From Mucilaginibacter achroorhodeus (lineage in GTDB: Bacteria; Bacteroidota; Bacteroidia; Sphingobacteriales; Sphingobacteriaceae), in the NCBI RefSeq assembly GCF_007846095.1, contig NZ_VOEI01000001.1, positions 248,001 through 312,000 on the forward strand: a stretch of DNA of 64,000 nucleotides, in the 5' to 3' direction. The position numbers were made by a program, and so were the translations under genes. Below the pieces are notes generated by a model. That model saw only the letters and a program-made list of their open reading frames with translations. It made no database searches and was not told where the DNA came from. Below, one piece after another: positions 36,568 to 45,846 of this stretch (position 1 is the stretch's first letter; every line of letters starts with the position of its first letter).

Positions 36568-38416
36568 GAACACAACTATTAAAAAGATGTCATTTCGAAC
36601 GAGGAACGAGGAGAAATCTTCTACACACGACACTTACGAAATAGAAGATTTCTCCTCGCTGGCGCTCATTCGAAATGACAGCATTACGATCATTAAAAAT
36701 CGAAGTAAAACTTTAGTCCTTGGTATAATGGTGCTTATTGCATCAATAAGCGCCAGTGCGCAGGATATTATCCAAACCAGGCAATACCCTAAAGACCAGT
36801 TCCGTTACCCGCTTGACCTGCCACCATCTACCGCAGGTTCTTTCGGCGAATTGAGGCCGAATCATTTTCACTCCGGGTTAGATTTTCGCACCAACCAGCG
36901 TATAGGCTATCCTGTGCATGCGGTTTATGACGGATACATATCGCGGGTGCGCATCCAGTTCGGTGGCTTTGGCAAAGCCCTTTATATCACCCATCCAAAC
37001 GGATACACCTCGGTTTACGGCCACATCAACAACTTTATGCCCGAGGTGGAGAAATACATCCACGACTGGCAGTACAAAAATCAAAGTTACGAGGCCGATA
37101 TCGCCATACCAGCTGGTGTATTCCCTGTTAAAAAAAGCGATGTAGTTGCCATATCAGGTAACGAGGGCGCATCTGCAGGCCCACACGTACACTTTGAATT
37201 ACGAGACACTACAACACAAGAGACCATCAATCCGCAGCTCTTTGGCCTAACCATCCCTGATGAGATACCGCCAACCATTACGGCACTGGGCATATATCAT
37301 CTTAACGGCAACCCCTTCAGCGATAAAACGCCTAAAGAATTTTTGGCCGTTGGTGGCGCAGGCAACAGCTATCATTTGCTGAAACCGCAGGTGTTAACCC
37401 TTAGCGGCAACACAGGTTTCGGTATCTCGGTTACGGACAGGAATAGTGCATCAGCCAATAAAAACGGCATTTATTCAATTGAGATGAAGCTGGATGGCAC
37501 AACCATGTACACTTTCTCGGTAGAGCGTTTCGCCTTTGATCAAACCCATGCTATAAACGCCTACATCGATTATCCGGCCTTTCTCACCTCCCGCCGCTGG
37601 ATGCAGAAATGCTTTATCCTGCCGGGCAGTCGCATCACGCTTTATCCTCAATCCATTAACCGGGGTATCTTAGCGTTTAACGATGATAAACTGCACGACG
37701 TTGAGTTTGTGGTTAAAGATGTGGCAGGTAATACTTCTACATTGAACCTGAAGGTGCAGTCTAACACCTCGTCGGCCAATCTTGCTCCGGCTAAACCGGA
37801 GGGAACATTGCTGCATTACGATAGAGAGAGTAAATTTGTCAACAATAAGGTTAAGGTGATTATTCCGGCGGGTAACCTATATGATGATCTGGACTTTATT
37901 TACTCAGAACTACCCGCTAAACCGGGCGCATTTTCTGCTACTCACCGCCTGCACAACAAGCTTACACCTATACACGATAGCTTTGATATTTGGATAAAAC
38001 CAGATGCAGACCTGGGTGCCAATGCTGAAAAGGCTGTGATAGTAAACGCCGCAACGGGCGCTATCCCAAGCACCTGGGAGAACGGCTGGGTAAAAGGTTC
38101 GGCACGTGCCTTTGGCGATTATTATATAAAAATAGACACGGTAGCGCCAATCATTACACCTATTAATATCCGCAACGGCGCAAACTTAGGTGCTATCAAG
38201 GCGATCAAGCTTAGAATGAGCGATAACCTATCGGGCATTAAAAGTTATGCCGGTAAAATAGATGGAAAATGGGTACTGGTTGAACGTAACTTTAAAACCA
38301 AGATATTAAGTTATACATTTGACGGTAGCATTTCCCCGGGCAAACACACTTTTGAGTTTACTGTTATTGATGCTAAAAACAACACATCTACATTTAAGGC
38401 AGATTTTAACCGATAG
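36557..38416 (+). CDS. M23 family peptidoglycan endopeptidase with repeat-derived N-terminus
   Basis: The frame codes for 619 residues. The LytM/M23 metal site is complete: H-x-x-G-L-D in FHSGLDFRT, then YGHINNF and the HxH of PHVHFELRD. Such enzymes cut cross-linking peptides in peptidoglycan. A signal-peptide-like stretch occupies residues 47-69 (KNRSKTLVLGIMVLIASISA), but the only ATG within it, M58 (36728), leaves 12 residues. Residues about 11-41 are encoded by a palindromic repeat (36588-36680). The next upstream ATGs are at 36557 and 36587. The true start is uncertain. It is followed after 5 bases by bcp. Confidence 0.85.
   Translation: MLNKNTTIKKMSFRTRNEEKSSTHDTYEIEDFSSLALIRNDSITIIKNRSKTLVLGIMVLIASISASAQDIIQTRQYPKDQFRYPLDLPPSTAGSFGELRPNHFHSGLDFRTNQRIGYPVHAVYDGYISRVRIQFGGFGKALYITHPNGYTSVYGHINNFMPEVEKYIHDWQYKNQSYEADIAIPAGVFPVKKSDVVAISGNEGASAGPHVHFELRDTTTQETINPQLFGLTIPDEIPPTITALGIYHLNGNPFSDKTPKEFLAVGGAGNSYHLLKPQVLTLSGNTGFGISVTDRNSASANKNGIYSIEMKLDGTTMYTFSVERFAFDQTHAINAYIDYPAFLTSRRWMQKCFILPGSRITLYPQSINRGILAFNDDKLHDVEFVVKDVAGNTSTLNLKVQSNTSSANLAPAKPEGTLLHYDRESKFVNNKVKVIIPAGNLYDDLDFIYSELPAKPGAFSATHRLHNKLTPIHDSFDIWIKPDADLGANAEKAVIVNAATGAIPSTWENGWVKGSARAFGDYYIKIDTVAPIITPINIRNGANLGAIKAIKLRMSDNLSGIKSYAGKIDGKWVLVERNFKTKILSYTFDGSISPGKHTFEFTVIDAKNNTSTFKADFNR
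36588..36680. repeat. long palindrome at the 5' end of the M23 gene
   Basis: Outer arms TGTCATTTCGAA (36588-36599) and TTCGAAATGACA (36669-36680) are perfect complements. Inner arms GAGGAGAAATCTTCT (36608-36622) and AGAAGATTTCTCCTC (36643-36657) are also perfect. The same architecture is seen in the palindromes at 53539 and 63515. Confidence 0.85.
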
Positions 38417-38421
38417 AAAAC

Positions 38422-38889
38422 ATGGCAACCCAACTTAAAGCCGGCGACAAAGCCCCGGATTTTACCGCAAACGACCAGAATGGCAACCCTGTTTCATTGT
38501 CTGATTACAAGGGTAAAAACGTTATACTCTATTTTTATCCAAAGGATGATACCCCTGGCTGTACGGCCGAATCATGCGATTTTAGAGACAACTATCAATC
38601 GCTTGCAGGTAAAGGCTTTGAGGTGATAGGTGTAAGTGTTGACGATGAAAAATCGCACAAAAAGTTTGAAACCAAATATCAATTGCCATTTACGCTGATA
38701 GCCGATACTGAACACAGCATAGTTGAGGCTTATGGCGTTTGGGTTGAGAAAAATATGTACGGAAAAAAATATATGGGTACTGCCCGCACAACTTTTGTGA
38801 TAGATGGCGATGGCATAATTACCCATATTATTGAAAAGGTTGATACCAAAGCATCATCACAGCAGGTGCTTGAACTGCTGGGCAAATAA
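38422..38889 (+). CDS. bcp: thioredoxin-dependent thiol peroxidase (Bcp/PrxQ)
   Basis: 155 residues, cytoplasmic. Peroxidatic C47 sits in the PGCTAESC motif, with a second cysteine at 52, the spacing of the atypical two-cysteine PrxQ class. It reduces hydrogen peroxide and organic hydroperoxides with electrons from thioredoxin. The N-terminus (LKAGDKAPDFTANDQNG) is standard for the family. It lies 5 bases after the M23 gene and 66 bases before the ECF sigma factor. Confidence 0.95.
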   Translation: MATQLKAGDKAPDFTANDQNGNPVSLSDYKGKNVILYFYPKDDTPGCTAESCDFRDNYQSLAGKGFEVIGVSVDDEKSHKKFETKYQLPFTLIADTEHSIVEAYGVWVEKNMYGKKYMGTARTTFVIDGDGIITHIIEKVDTKASSQQVLELLGK

Positions 38890-38955
38890 CCGTAGTTAAA
38901 ACATATCTCAAACAAAAACGCTTTATACTTATTAAAGTAGATTAAAATTCAATAA

Positions 38956-39510
38956 ATGGCCATACAGGCAGAAGACGAAGAAATTTTAAGCAAGTTTAGG
39001 GACGAGAAAACCCGCAACGAGGCTTTTAATATATTGCTGAAAAAATATCAGCAGAAAATATATTGGCACGTGCGGCGCATGGTGATAGACCATGATGATG
39101 CCGATGACATTACGCAGGATGTTTTTATAAAGATCTGGAAAAACCTGCCCGGTTTCCGTAATGATGCACAATTGTACACCTGGATGTACCGTATAGCTAC
39201 CAACGAGTGCATCACCTTCTTAAATAAAAAGAAACAAAAAAATAACGTCTCACTTGACGATGTGGACTATGAACTGTCTGATACTTTATCAAGCTCTGAT
39301 CAGTTCAGCGGCGATAAAATACAAATGAAGTTACAACAGGCCATTCTAACACTGCCCGACAAGCAACGCCTGGTTTTTAACATGAAGTACTTTGATGATA
39401 TGAAGTACGAAGAAATGAGCGAGGTTTTAGGCACAAGCGTTGGTGCACTAAAAGCGTCATATCACCTCGCAGTGAAAAAGATAGAGAGCTTTATACTATC
39501 AAATGATTAA
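38956..39510 (+). CDS. ECF-type RNA polymerase sigma factor
   Basis: 184 residues. Region 2 is at about residues 28-95 (HDDADDITQDVFIKIWKN) and region 4 in the last 60 residues (VLGTSVGALKASYHLAVKK). No region 1 or 3 is seen, as expected for an ECF factor. Next come a membrane-anchored protein with repeats (39562) and a Spy-like protein (40397). That is the usual sigma / anti-sigma / effector layout, so I expect the sigma to be held inactive by the protein at 39562 (inference). Confidence 0.93.
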   Translation: MAIQAEDEEILSKFRDEKTRNEAFNILLKKYQQKIYWHVRRMVIDHDDADDITQDVFIKIWKNLPGFRNDAQLYTWMYRIATNECITFLNKKKQKNNVSLDDVDYELSDTLSSSDQFSGDKIQMKLQQAILTLPDKQRLVFNMKYFDDMKYEEMSEVLGTSVGALKASYHLAVKKIESFILSND

Positions 39511-39561
39511 TTTTTAATTTAGTATTAAACCTTTTGAAAGTAAAGTCATCTATAAGGATGT

Positions 39562-40395
39562 ATGAAAAGCGATATGGAGAATAAGGAATGGGCAGGTGAA
39601 GAAATGTCACTTCAACGGTTTTCGAAAGAAACGCCGTTTGCAGTGCCAGCCGGCTATTTTGAAGAGGCCGGTCAGCGCATATTATCCCTGGTGAACATTG
39701 AGGGTTTAAAAACTGATGATACGGCACAAGGCTTTGCCGTGCCTGCAGATTATTTTGAGAATTTAACTAACAATATCCAAAGCAGGATAAATATTGAGGC
39801 GGCGGCAGATCCAAACGAGCCGTCTTTTGCTGTTCCGCAGGGATATTTTGACCAGCTTAGCGCTAACATACAAAGCCGCATTGCCATTGAGGATGCAGCA
39901 AACAAAGAAGATATTGGCTTTACTGTGCCTGCCGGATATTTTGATAACCTGCAACAACAGATAAACAGCCGTATAGCGGTAGAAATTTTACAAAAAGAAC
40001 CGGTGTTTGAAGTACCTGAAAACTACTTTGAAACACTGAATAAAAATATACTGGCTAAAACTACGGGCGTTGGCCGCGAAGAGGTTATCCGTAAAACCAT
40101 TGTACGTAAACTTTGGGCTTCAAATACCTTTAAGTATGCAACAGCTGCTTGTTTAGCTTTGATAATTGGCGCCGGTGCTTTTTTAAGGAATGCACAAGTA
40201 CCACAACCGGTTGAGCATCAAAGAAGCTACCTGCATTCGCAACTGTCGCAAATACCGGCAGATGAGATAAAGGACTATTTAGAGCTGCATATAGACGCAA
40301 GCGATAATCGCCAGCTGTTGGAGAATGCCAACGAAGAACAAATAAATACAGATGCCCTGTCGCAAGATTTACAGGACTATTTGGATGTTAACTAA
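39562..40395 (+). CDS. membrane-anchored candidate anti-sigma factor with five FxVPxxYF repeats
   Basis: 277 residues. The N-terminal 165 contain five tandem units of 29-32 residues starting at F26, F58, F89, F120 and F149, each with the pattern F-x-V-P-x-x-Y-F and a later I-x-x-R-I/NI helix. One membrane helix follows (190-206: FKYATAACLALIIGAGAFL), then a 70-residue region predicted outside the cytoplasm. The Bacteroidota proteins I know next to ECF factors have one or two of these motifs. Direct binding to the sigma factor is likely but unproven. Confidence 0.7.
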   Translation: MKSDMENKEWAGEEMSLQRFSKETPFAVPAGYFEEAGQRILSLVNIEGLKTDDTAQGFAVPADYFENLTNNIQSRINIEAAADPNEPSFAVPQGYFDQLSANIQSRIAIEDAANKEDIGFTVPAGYFDNLQQQINSRIAVEILQKEPVFEVPENYFETLNKNILAKTTGVGREEVIRKTIVRKLWASNTFKYATAACLALIIGAGAFLRNAQVPQPVEHQRSYLHSQLSQIPADEIKDYLELHIDASDNRQLLENANEEQINTDALSQDLQDYLDVN

Positions 40396-40396
40396 C

Positions 40397-40891
40397 ATGA
40401 GTAAGCTTTTAAAATACATATTTATTGGTGTACTGGCAGTAGCCGGGGTTGATGCTTTTGCACAGGTGAACAGTCTGCGTGCGGGTTTCCGCAGCCAGGC
40501 GGCACCTAACGCACAGTTTAACCGCCCGCGTACTGGTAAAGGCCAGAAAATATTGGCTGCCCGAAATAACTTTATAGGGCAGCAGTTAAACCTTACCGGT
40601 GACGAAGCGCGTAAGTTTTGGCCCGTGTATAACCAATACCAACAAGACCTTACTGCAGTACGGATATTAAAGCGTGCAAACAACTCTACCGCTGCTGCAA
40701 ACGGTACCGAACAGGTAGATAAAGAAATAGCTTACGAAAAACAACTGGTTGAGATACGCCAGCGCTACCGCGATGAGTTTATGAAGATCCTGCCTCCCGA
40801 AAAGGTGAGTCTTTTATACAAAAGCGAACGCGAGTTTACAGATGAACTGATTAAACAACTAAGCGAACGCAGCATCAGGGCGGGAAATTAA
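40397..40891 (+). CDS. secreted Spy/LTXXQ-like protein
   Basis: 164 residues from the ATG at 40397. Frames further upstream overlap the previous gene. A signal peptide (YIFIGVLAVAGVDAFAQ) is followed by helical sequence with the LTGDEARKFWPVYNQYQQDL motif and a second long helix. This resembles periplasmic Spy/CpxP-type proteins, which chaperone or sense envelope stress. It begins 1 base after the candidate anti-sigma gene, so it is co-transcribed. A terminator follows. Confidence 0.72.
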   Translation: MSKLLKYIFIGVLAVAGVDAFAQVNSLRAGFRSQAAPNAQFNRPRTGKGQKILAARNNFIGQQLNLTGDEARKFWPVYNQYQQDLTAVRILKRANNSTAAANGTEQVDKEIAYEKQLVEIRQRYRDEFMKILPPEKVSLLYKSEREFTDELIKQLSERSIRAGN

Positions 40892-40945
40892 ATTGTTAGA
40901 AGGTTGGAAAGTTGTAACGTTTGAAAGGTTACTAACTTGAACAAA

Positions 40946-40979
40946 ACAAAAAAGCAGTGCACAAGCGCTGCTTTTTTGT
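40946..40979. terminator. intrinsic terminator after the sigma run
   Basis: AAAAAAGCAGTGC, ACAA, GCGCTGCTTTTTT form a stem with one G-T pair. T-rich end on the plus strand. Confidence 0.88.
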
Positions 40980-41011
40980 TTATACCGCAGCCCTAAACTT
41001 TACAACTTATC

Positions 41012-41019
41012 TATCTTTG
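41012..41019 (+). promoter_or_regulatory. -7-type promoter box for the aminotransferase gene
   Basis: TATCTTTG matches TAnnTTTG and lies 19 bases before the ATG at 41039. No clear -33 box is seen. Confidence 0.45.
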
Positions 41020-41038
41020 CAAATTACAACTAAAGAAT

Positions 41039-42232
41039 ATGCTCACCCTTCGCCAACTTTTTCTTAACAACAACGCCCAAACCACTCACTTCCCGCTACT
41101 GCTGGAATTTGACCGTGCCGAAGGTGTGTATATCTATGAAGAAGGCGGCAAAGGTTATATGGATCTTATCTCCGGCATTGGCGTAAGTAACCTGGGCCAC
41201 AGCCATCCTAAAGTTGTGCAGGCTGTGAAAGACCAGGCAGAGAAATACATGCACCTGATGGTATATGGAGAATATGTACAAACCCCGCAGGTGCGCTTTG
41301 CTGAAAAACTGGTGAGTATTCTACCGGAATCGTTAAACTCCGTCTACTTCACCAACTCAGGCGCCGAAGCTGTTGAAGGAGCTATCAAACTTGCTAAGCG
41401 CTACACCGGCAGTCCAAATGTATTAGCGTTTAATAACTCGTACCATGGCAGCACACATGGTGCACTCAGTGTTATGGGTAACGAGGAGTTTAAACAAGCC
41501 TACCGCCCGCTGCTGCCCGGCATCGGCTTTATACGATTGAATAACCATGATGATCTGGAACTCATCACTCATCAAACTGCCTGCGTTATCCTCGAAACCA
41601 TACAGGGCGAGGCGGGTATCAGGCTTCCGGACTACGAGTGGATGCAAGCGCTGCGCAAGTGCTGTTCTGAAACAGGTACGTTGCTTATATTAGATGAGAT
41701 ACAGGCTGCACTTGGTCGTACGGGGAAATTGTTCGCCTTTGAGCATTTCGATATCGTTCCGGATATTTTGCTGATGGCTAAAGCCTTGGGCGGCGGCATG
41801 CCCGTAGGTGCGTTTGTGTCATCGGTAGAGATCATGTCGGCATTTAAAGAGAATCCTATCCTCGGGCACATCACTACTTTTGGCGGTCACCCGGTATCAT
41901 GTGCTGCGGGGCTGGCAGCTTTAGATGTTTTGCTTGAGGAGAACCTGATAGATGATGTTGCGGAGAAAGAAGCAATTATCCGCCGCGAATTGCAGCACCC
42001 GGCTATAGAAGAGATACGCGGCAAGGGCCTTATGCTGGCTGTGGAATTTGAAAGTTTTGATACTAATAAGAAAATCATCGACACCTGTATACAAAATGGT
42101 GTAATTACAGACTGGTTTTTGCACTGTAGCAACTCCATGCGCCTTGCACCGCCTTTAATTATTACGATAGAAGAGCTTGTTAAAGCTTGCCAGATCATTG
42201 TGCAGGCCATCGCCCAACATACAGAAGATTAA
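41039..42232 (+). CDS. class III aminotransferase (acetylornithine aminotransferase-like)
   Basis: 397 residues, cytoplasmic, PLP-dependent. K248 in LLMAKALGGGMPVG forms the Schiff base; LILDEIQAALGRTGKLF supplies the aspartate that contacts the pyridine nitrogen. The family includes acetylornithine, ornithine and 4-aminobutyrate transaminases, and nothing here decides among them. Monocistronic, with a terminator-flanked promoter. Confidence 0.9.
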   Translation: MLTLRQLFLNNNAQTTHFPLLLEFDRAEGVYIYEEGGKGYMDLISGIGVSNLGHSHPKVVQAVKDQAEKYMHLMVYGEYVQTPQVRFAEKLVSILPESLNSVYFTNSGAEAVEGAIKLAKRYTGSPNVLAFNNSYHGSTHGALSVMGNEEFKQAYRPLLPGIGFIRLNNHDDLELITHQTACVILETIQGEAGIRLPDYEWMQALRKCCSETGTLLILDEIQAALGRTGKLFAFEHFDIVPDILLMAKALGGGMPVGAFVSSVEIMSAFKENPILGHITTFGGHPVSCAAGLAALDVLLEENLIDDVAEKEAIIRRELQHPAIEEIRGKGLMLAVEFESFDTNKKIIDTCIQNGVITDWFLHCSNSMRLAPPLIITIEELVKACQIIVQAIAQHTED

Positions 42233-42481
42233 GCAGTTATCGCCTTAACAACTATTAGTTTTACCTTTACGCTATCAAAAATGCTTCAATAAATGCTGTA
42301 AAGGGCTTTTATTGATGTTTATGGTATACTTTATGCATATAGGTTAATGCCTGCGTAAATTGATCCGCTGTATGGCTATAATAGCCTTATTTAAGGTCAG
42401 CAGTGCACAGTTTTCGGGTCAATTAGTGTTTTTAACGCATCTTGACAACTAAGCAATAAATAACGGACCTCTACATACACT

Positions 42482-44758
42482 ATGAAAATCGCTTATATAT
42501 CAACCTATCCGCCGCGAGAATGTGGTATTGCTACCTTTAACCACAACTTAATGAACGCCATTAATGCTAACTTCCCGGACAGGAAGGACCCGCTTGATGG
42601 TGGTTATGTAGTTGCACTAAATGATTCTGAGGATCTGCAAGAGTACGAATACCCATCGCACGTTAAATTCGTTATCCGTCAAAATCATCAAAAGGATTAT
42701 ATCCGCGCAGCATCTTACATCAACACCAGTAACGTAGAAGCAGTGATATTGGAACACGAGTTTGGCATTTACGGTGGAGAGAGCGGCATATATGTATTAC
42801 CGTTGATAAACCGTTTAGAGAAACCACTTATCTCTATACTGCATACGGTTTTAAAAGACCCAAGCTACGTACAGCGTATCGTTATCCGCGAGATTGCCGA
42901 GCAGTCATCAAAGATCATTGTAATGAGCAAACGCGCAGTGGAGTTTTTAACCACCATATACGATATACCTGCAGAGAAGATACAAATAATTGAGCACGGC
43001 GTACCTGATGTTGAAGCACCAGAACCAAACCCGGTTAAAAGCTTGAGCCAGTTTAAGAACCGCCGTGTGATGTTAACATTCGGTTTGTTAAGCCGTAACA
43101 AAGGTTTAGAAACGGTTGTTAAGGCACTACCCAAAATTGTAGAGAAACACCCGGATGTGATGTATGTGGTATTGGGTAACACCCACCCGGGCGTTATTAA
43201 AAGCTCGGGCGAGGAATACCGCGACCACCTTAAAAGTTTAGCTGCTCAATTGAAAGTATCGCAACACCTGGCATTCATCAACAAGTTTGTTGCCGAAGAT
43301 GAATTGATCAATTACCTTACCGCAGCAGAGGTATACGTAACGCCTTACCTCAACGAAGCGCAAATTACCAGCGGTACATTATCATACGCCGTTGGTGCAG
43401 GTGCAGCGGTAGTTTCAACCCCATACTGGCACGCAACTGAATTGTTGGCTGATGACCGTGGTCGTCTGTTTGATTTTAAAAACTCAGATGCTTTAGCTGA
43501 CACAATTAACGAGTTATTGGGCGATGATGCACAACTGAAAGAATTAAAACAAAACGCCTATGAGTACGGCTTGCATCTACGCTGGCCGGTAATTGGTGCC
43601 GAGTTCATCAAAGTAGCACAAGAGGCTTCTGCAAGGCACGACTTTAGCGACAAGATATTAAAAAACAGCATCGTTGATCCTGAGATATTACCAAAGTTCA
43701 GTTTAGCGCACGTACTGCGTTTAACTGACGATACCGGTATCGTTCAGCATGCCAAATACGGTATCCCTAACTTAAAAGAGGGTTACTGCCTTGATGATAA
43801 CGCCCGTGCGCTGATAATGGCTTTAATGGCCTACCAGCGTAACAAAAGCAGCGAAGCTTATCGCCTGCTCCCTATCTACCTGAGCTATATTCACTACATG
43901 CAAACGGATGACGGTAACTTCCGTAACTTCCTAAGCTTTGATAGGCGTTACCTGGATGAGATAGGTTCAGAGGACTCATTTGGCCGCACCATCTGGGCTT
44001 TAGGTCATTTGATCAGCTGTGCTGCAAGCAACTCTTACCGCGAATTTGCTTTAGAGCTTTTTCATAAATCATACACTCACTTTAAAGCACTTAAACATAT
44101 CCGCGGCCAGGCAAATACCATTATCGGTATTGCTTTGTACCTGCAGGTTTATCCAACCGACGAAGGTATGGTTGCTGAGTTGATACGCCTAACCCAACCG
44201 TTATTGGATGCTTATGACAATACCCGTTCTGATGACTGGGAATGGTTTGAAGAAAGCATGACCTATGATAACGCTATATTGCCTTTAGCGCTCCTACATT
44301 CTTATGAAATTACGGGCAGCCCTAAAGCTAAGGAAGTAGCAATGAAAACCATGGCTTTCCTTGATCAGTTGACATTATCAAACGGTTACTTAAGCCCAGT
44401 TGGTAACGATGGCTGGTACTACCGCGGCGGTACATTCCCTACTTTCGATCAGCAAGCTATCGAAACTATGGCCATGGTGTTAATGCACTTCCAGGCATAC
44501 CAAACATTCCGTAAGCCTGAGTACATTGAGAAAATGTTCCTGAGCTACAAATGGTTCCTGGGTGAGAATACGTTGCGGGCACCGCTCTATGATCACGAAA
44601 CAAAAGGCTGCTGCGATGGCTTGTTGCCTACCGGTATCAACCGTAACCAGGGCGCAGAAAGTACGCTTGCCTACATGATATCGCACCTTACAGTGCTTAA
44701 AGCTTTTGAACTGGAGTACGAGTACAATAAATTGGAACAAAAAGTTAAGATCTGCTAA
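42482..44758 (+). CDS. GT4-type glycosyltransferase fused to an alpha/alpha-toroid-like domain
   Basis: 758 residues, cytoplasmic. Residues 1-390 are a glycosyltransferase family 4 fold: MKIAYISTYPPRECGIATFN at the start, the nucleotide-sugar site EDELINYLTAAEVYVTPYL, and AGAAVVSTPYWHATELL. Residues about 400-758 are helical repeats with aromatic and acidic residues, such as YCLDDNARALIMALMAY, DDWEWFEESMTYDNA and PTFDQQAIETMAM. They look like a six-hairpin glycosidase-type toroid. This suggests transfer and trimming of the same sugar chain, which is only a guess. A second GT4 enzyme starts 5 bases downstream. Confidence 0.82.
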   Translation: MKIAYISTYPPRECGIATFNHNLMNAINANFPDRKDPLDGGYVVALNDSEDLQEYEYPSHVKFVIRQNHQKDYIRAASYINTSNVEAVILEHEFGIYGGESGIYVLPLINRLEKPLISILHTVLKDPSYVQRIVIREIAEQSSKIIVMSKRAVEFLTTIYDIPAEKIQIIEHGVPDVEAPEPNPVKSLSQFKNRRVMLTFGLLSRNKGLETVVKALPKIVEKHPDVMYVVLGNTHPGVIKSSGEEYRDHLKSLAAQLKVSQHLAFINKFVAEDELINYLTAAEVYVTPYLNEAQITSGTLSYAVGAGAAVVSTPYWHATELLADDRGRLFDFKNSDALADTINELLGDDAQLKELKQNAYEYGLHLRWPVIGAEFIKVAQEASARHDFSDKILKNSIVDPEILPKFSLAHVLRLTDDTGIVQHAKYGIPNLKEGYCLDDNARALIMALMAYQRNKSSEAYRLLPIYLSYIHYMQTDDGNFRNFLSFDRRYLDEIGSEDSFGRTIWALGHLISCAASNSYREFALELFHKSYTHFKALKHIRGQANTIIGIALYLQVYPTDEGMVAELIRLTQPLLDAYDNTRSDDWEWFEESMTYDNAILPLALLHSYEITGSPKAKEVAMKTMAFLDQLTLSNGYLSPVGNDGWYYRGGTFPTFDQQAIETMAMVLMHFQAYQTFRKPEYIEKMFLSYKWFLGENTLRAPLYDHETKGCCDGLLPTGINRNQGAESTLAYMISHLTVLKAFELEYEYNKLEQKVKIC

Positions 44759-44763
44759 CAAAA

Positions 44764-45768
44764 ATGAAAGCAGCGATTTTAGCTCCCGTTGCCTGGCGCA
44801 CACCGCCCAGGCATTACGGGCCGTGGGAGCAGGTTGCTTCTAACATTGCCGAAGGTTTGATAAAGCTTGGAGTTGACGTTACCCTTTTTGCTACCGGCGA
44901 CTCCATTACTGCAGGCAAACTGGATGCAATTTGCGAACAAGGCTACGAGGAAGACCGAACGCAGGATGCTAAGGTGCTCGAGTGTTTGCACATCAGCAAC
45001 CTGATGGAAAAAGCGGGCGAGTTTGATATCATTCATAACAACTTTGATTTTTTGCCGCTAACTTATACCGGGCTTATCGCTACGCCGGTTATTACCACTA
45101 TACATGGCTTTTCTTCGCAGAGAATAATACCCGTTTATAAAAAGTATAATAAGCGCGGGCATTATGTATCTATAAGCGATGCAGACCGCAGCCCGGAGTT
45201 GGAATATCTGGCTACGGTTTACAACGGTTTAGATACAGCTGATTTTAAATTCACTGAGGCACCGCAGGATTACCTGCTGTACTTTGGTCGTATTCATCAT
45301 GATAAAGGCGCTGCAGAAGCCATAGAAATAGCTAAGAAGGCAAACAAGCGATTACTCATAGCTGGTATCAAGCAAGATGAGAACTACTGGCGCGAAAAGG
45401 TTGAGCCACACTTAAATGAGCAGATAGTTTATGTAGGCTCAGCGGGCCCCGAAAAACGTAACGAACTTTTAGGTAATGCCCTTGCCCTTCTCCATCCTAT
45501 CAATTTTGCCGAACCATTCGGCATGAGCGTGGCAGAATCTATGTTGTGTGGCACGCCTGTAATTGCCTTTAACAAAGGATCAATGCCGGAACTTATTCAA
45601 CATGAGCAAACAGGCTTTTTAGTGGATACTATAGATGAGGCAGTTGAGATGATCAACAGCATCCCATCTATCAACCGGCAATACTGCCATGATTGGGCGG
45701 CTTCAAAATTCTCAAAAGAGAAAATGGCTGAGGATTATTTTAAGCTGTATCAGCGGATCTTGGGATAA
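44764..45768 (+). CDS. GT4-type glycosyltransferase
   Basis: 334 residues, cytoplasmic. The start LAPVAWRTPPRHYGPWEQV and the C-terminal site NFAEPFGMSVAESMLCGTPV, with its donor-binding acidic residues, are typical of GT4 enzymes using nucleotide sugars. It begins 5 bases after the fused glycosyltransferase, so the two probably work in one pathway, for example a polysaccharide or glycoside. No sugar, lipid or export gene lies beside them, so the product cannot be named. Confidence 0.9.
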   Translation: MKAAILAPVAWRTPPRHYGPWEQVASNIAEGLIKLGVDVTLFATGDSITAGKLDAICEQGYEEDRTQDAKVLECLHISNLMEKAGEFDIIHNNFDFLPLTYTGLIATPVITTIHGFSSQRIIPVYKKYNKRGHYVSISDADRSPELEYLATVYNGLDTADFKFTEAPQDYLLYFGRIHHDKGAAEAIEIAKKANKRLLIAGIKQDENYWREKVEPHLNEQIVYVGSAGPEKRNELLGNALALLHPINFAEPFGMSVAESMLCGTPVIAFNKGSMPELIQHEQTGFLVDTIDEAVEMINSIPSINRQYCHDWAASKFSKEKMAEDYFKLYQRILG

Positions 45769-45799
45769 GATATCCAAACAAAAAAAGCCAAAAGCCGCA

Positions 45800-45846
45800 C
45801 TCCGCAACTTTTGACTTTTTAATTTTGAATTTTGACTTAAAACTAC
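45800..45846. repeat. TTTTGACTTT word-like spacer
   Basis: CAACTTTTGACTTTTTAATT, then TTTTGAATTTTGACTTAAAA: a quasi-periodic set of TTTTGA words. It lies between the glycosyltransferase stop and the convergent fabG stop. Confidence 0.5.
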
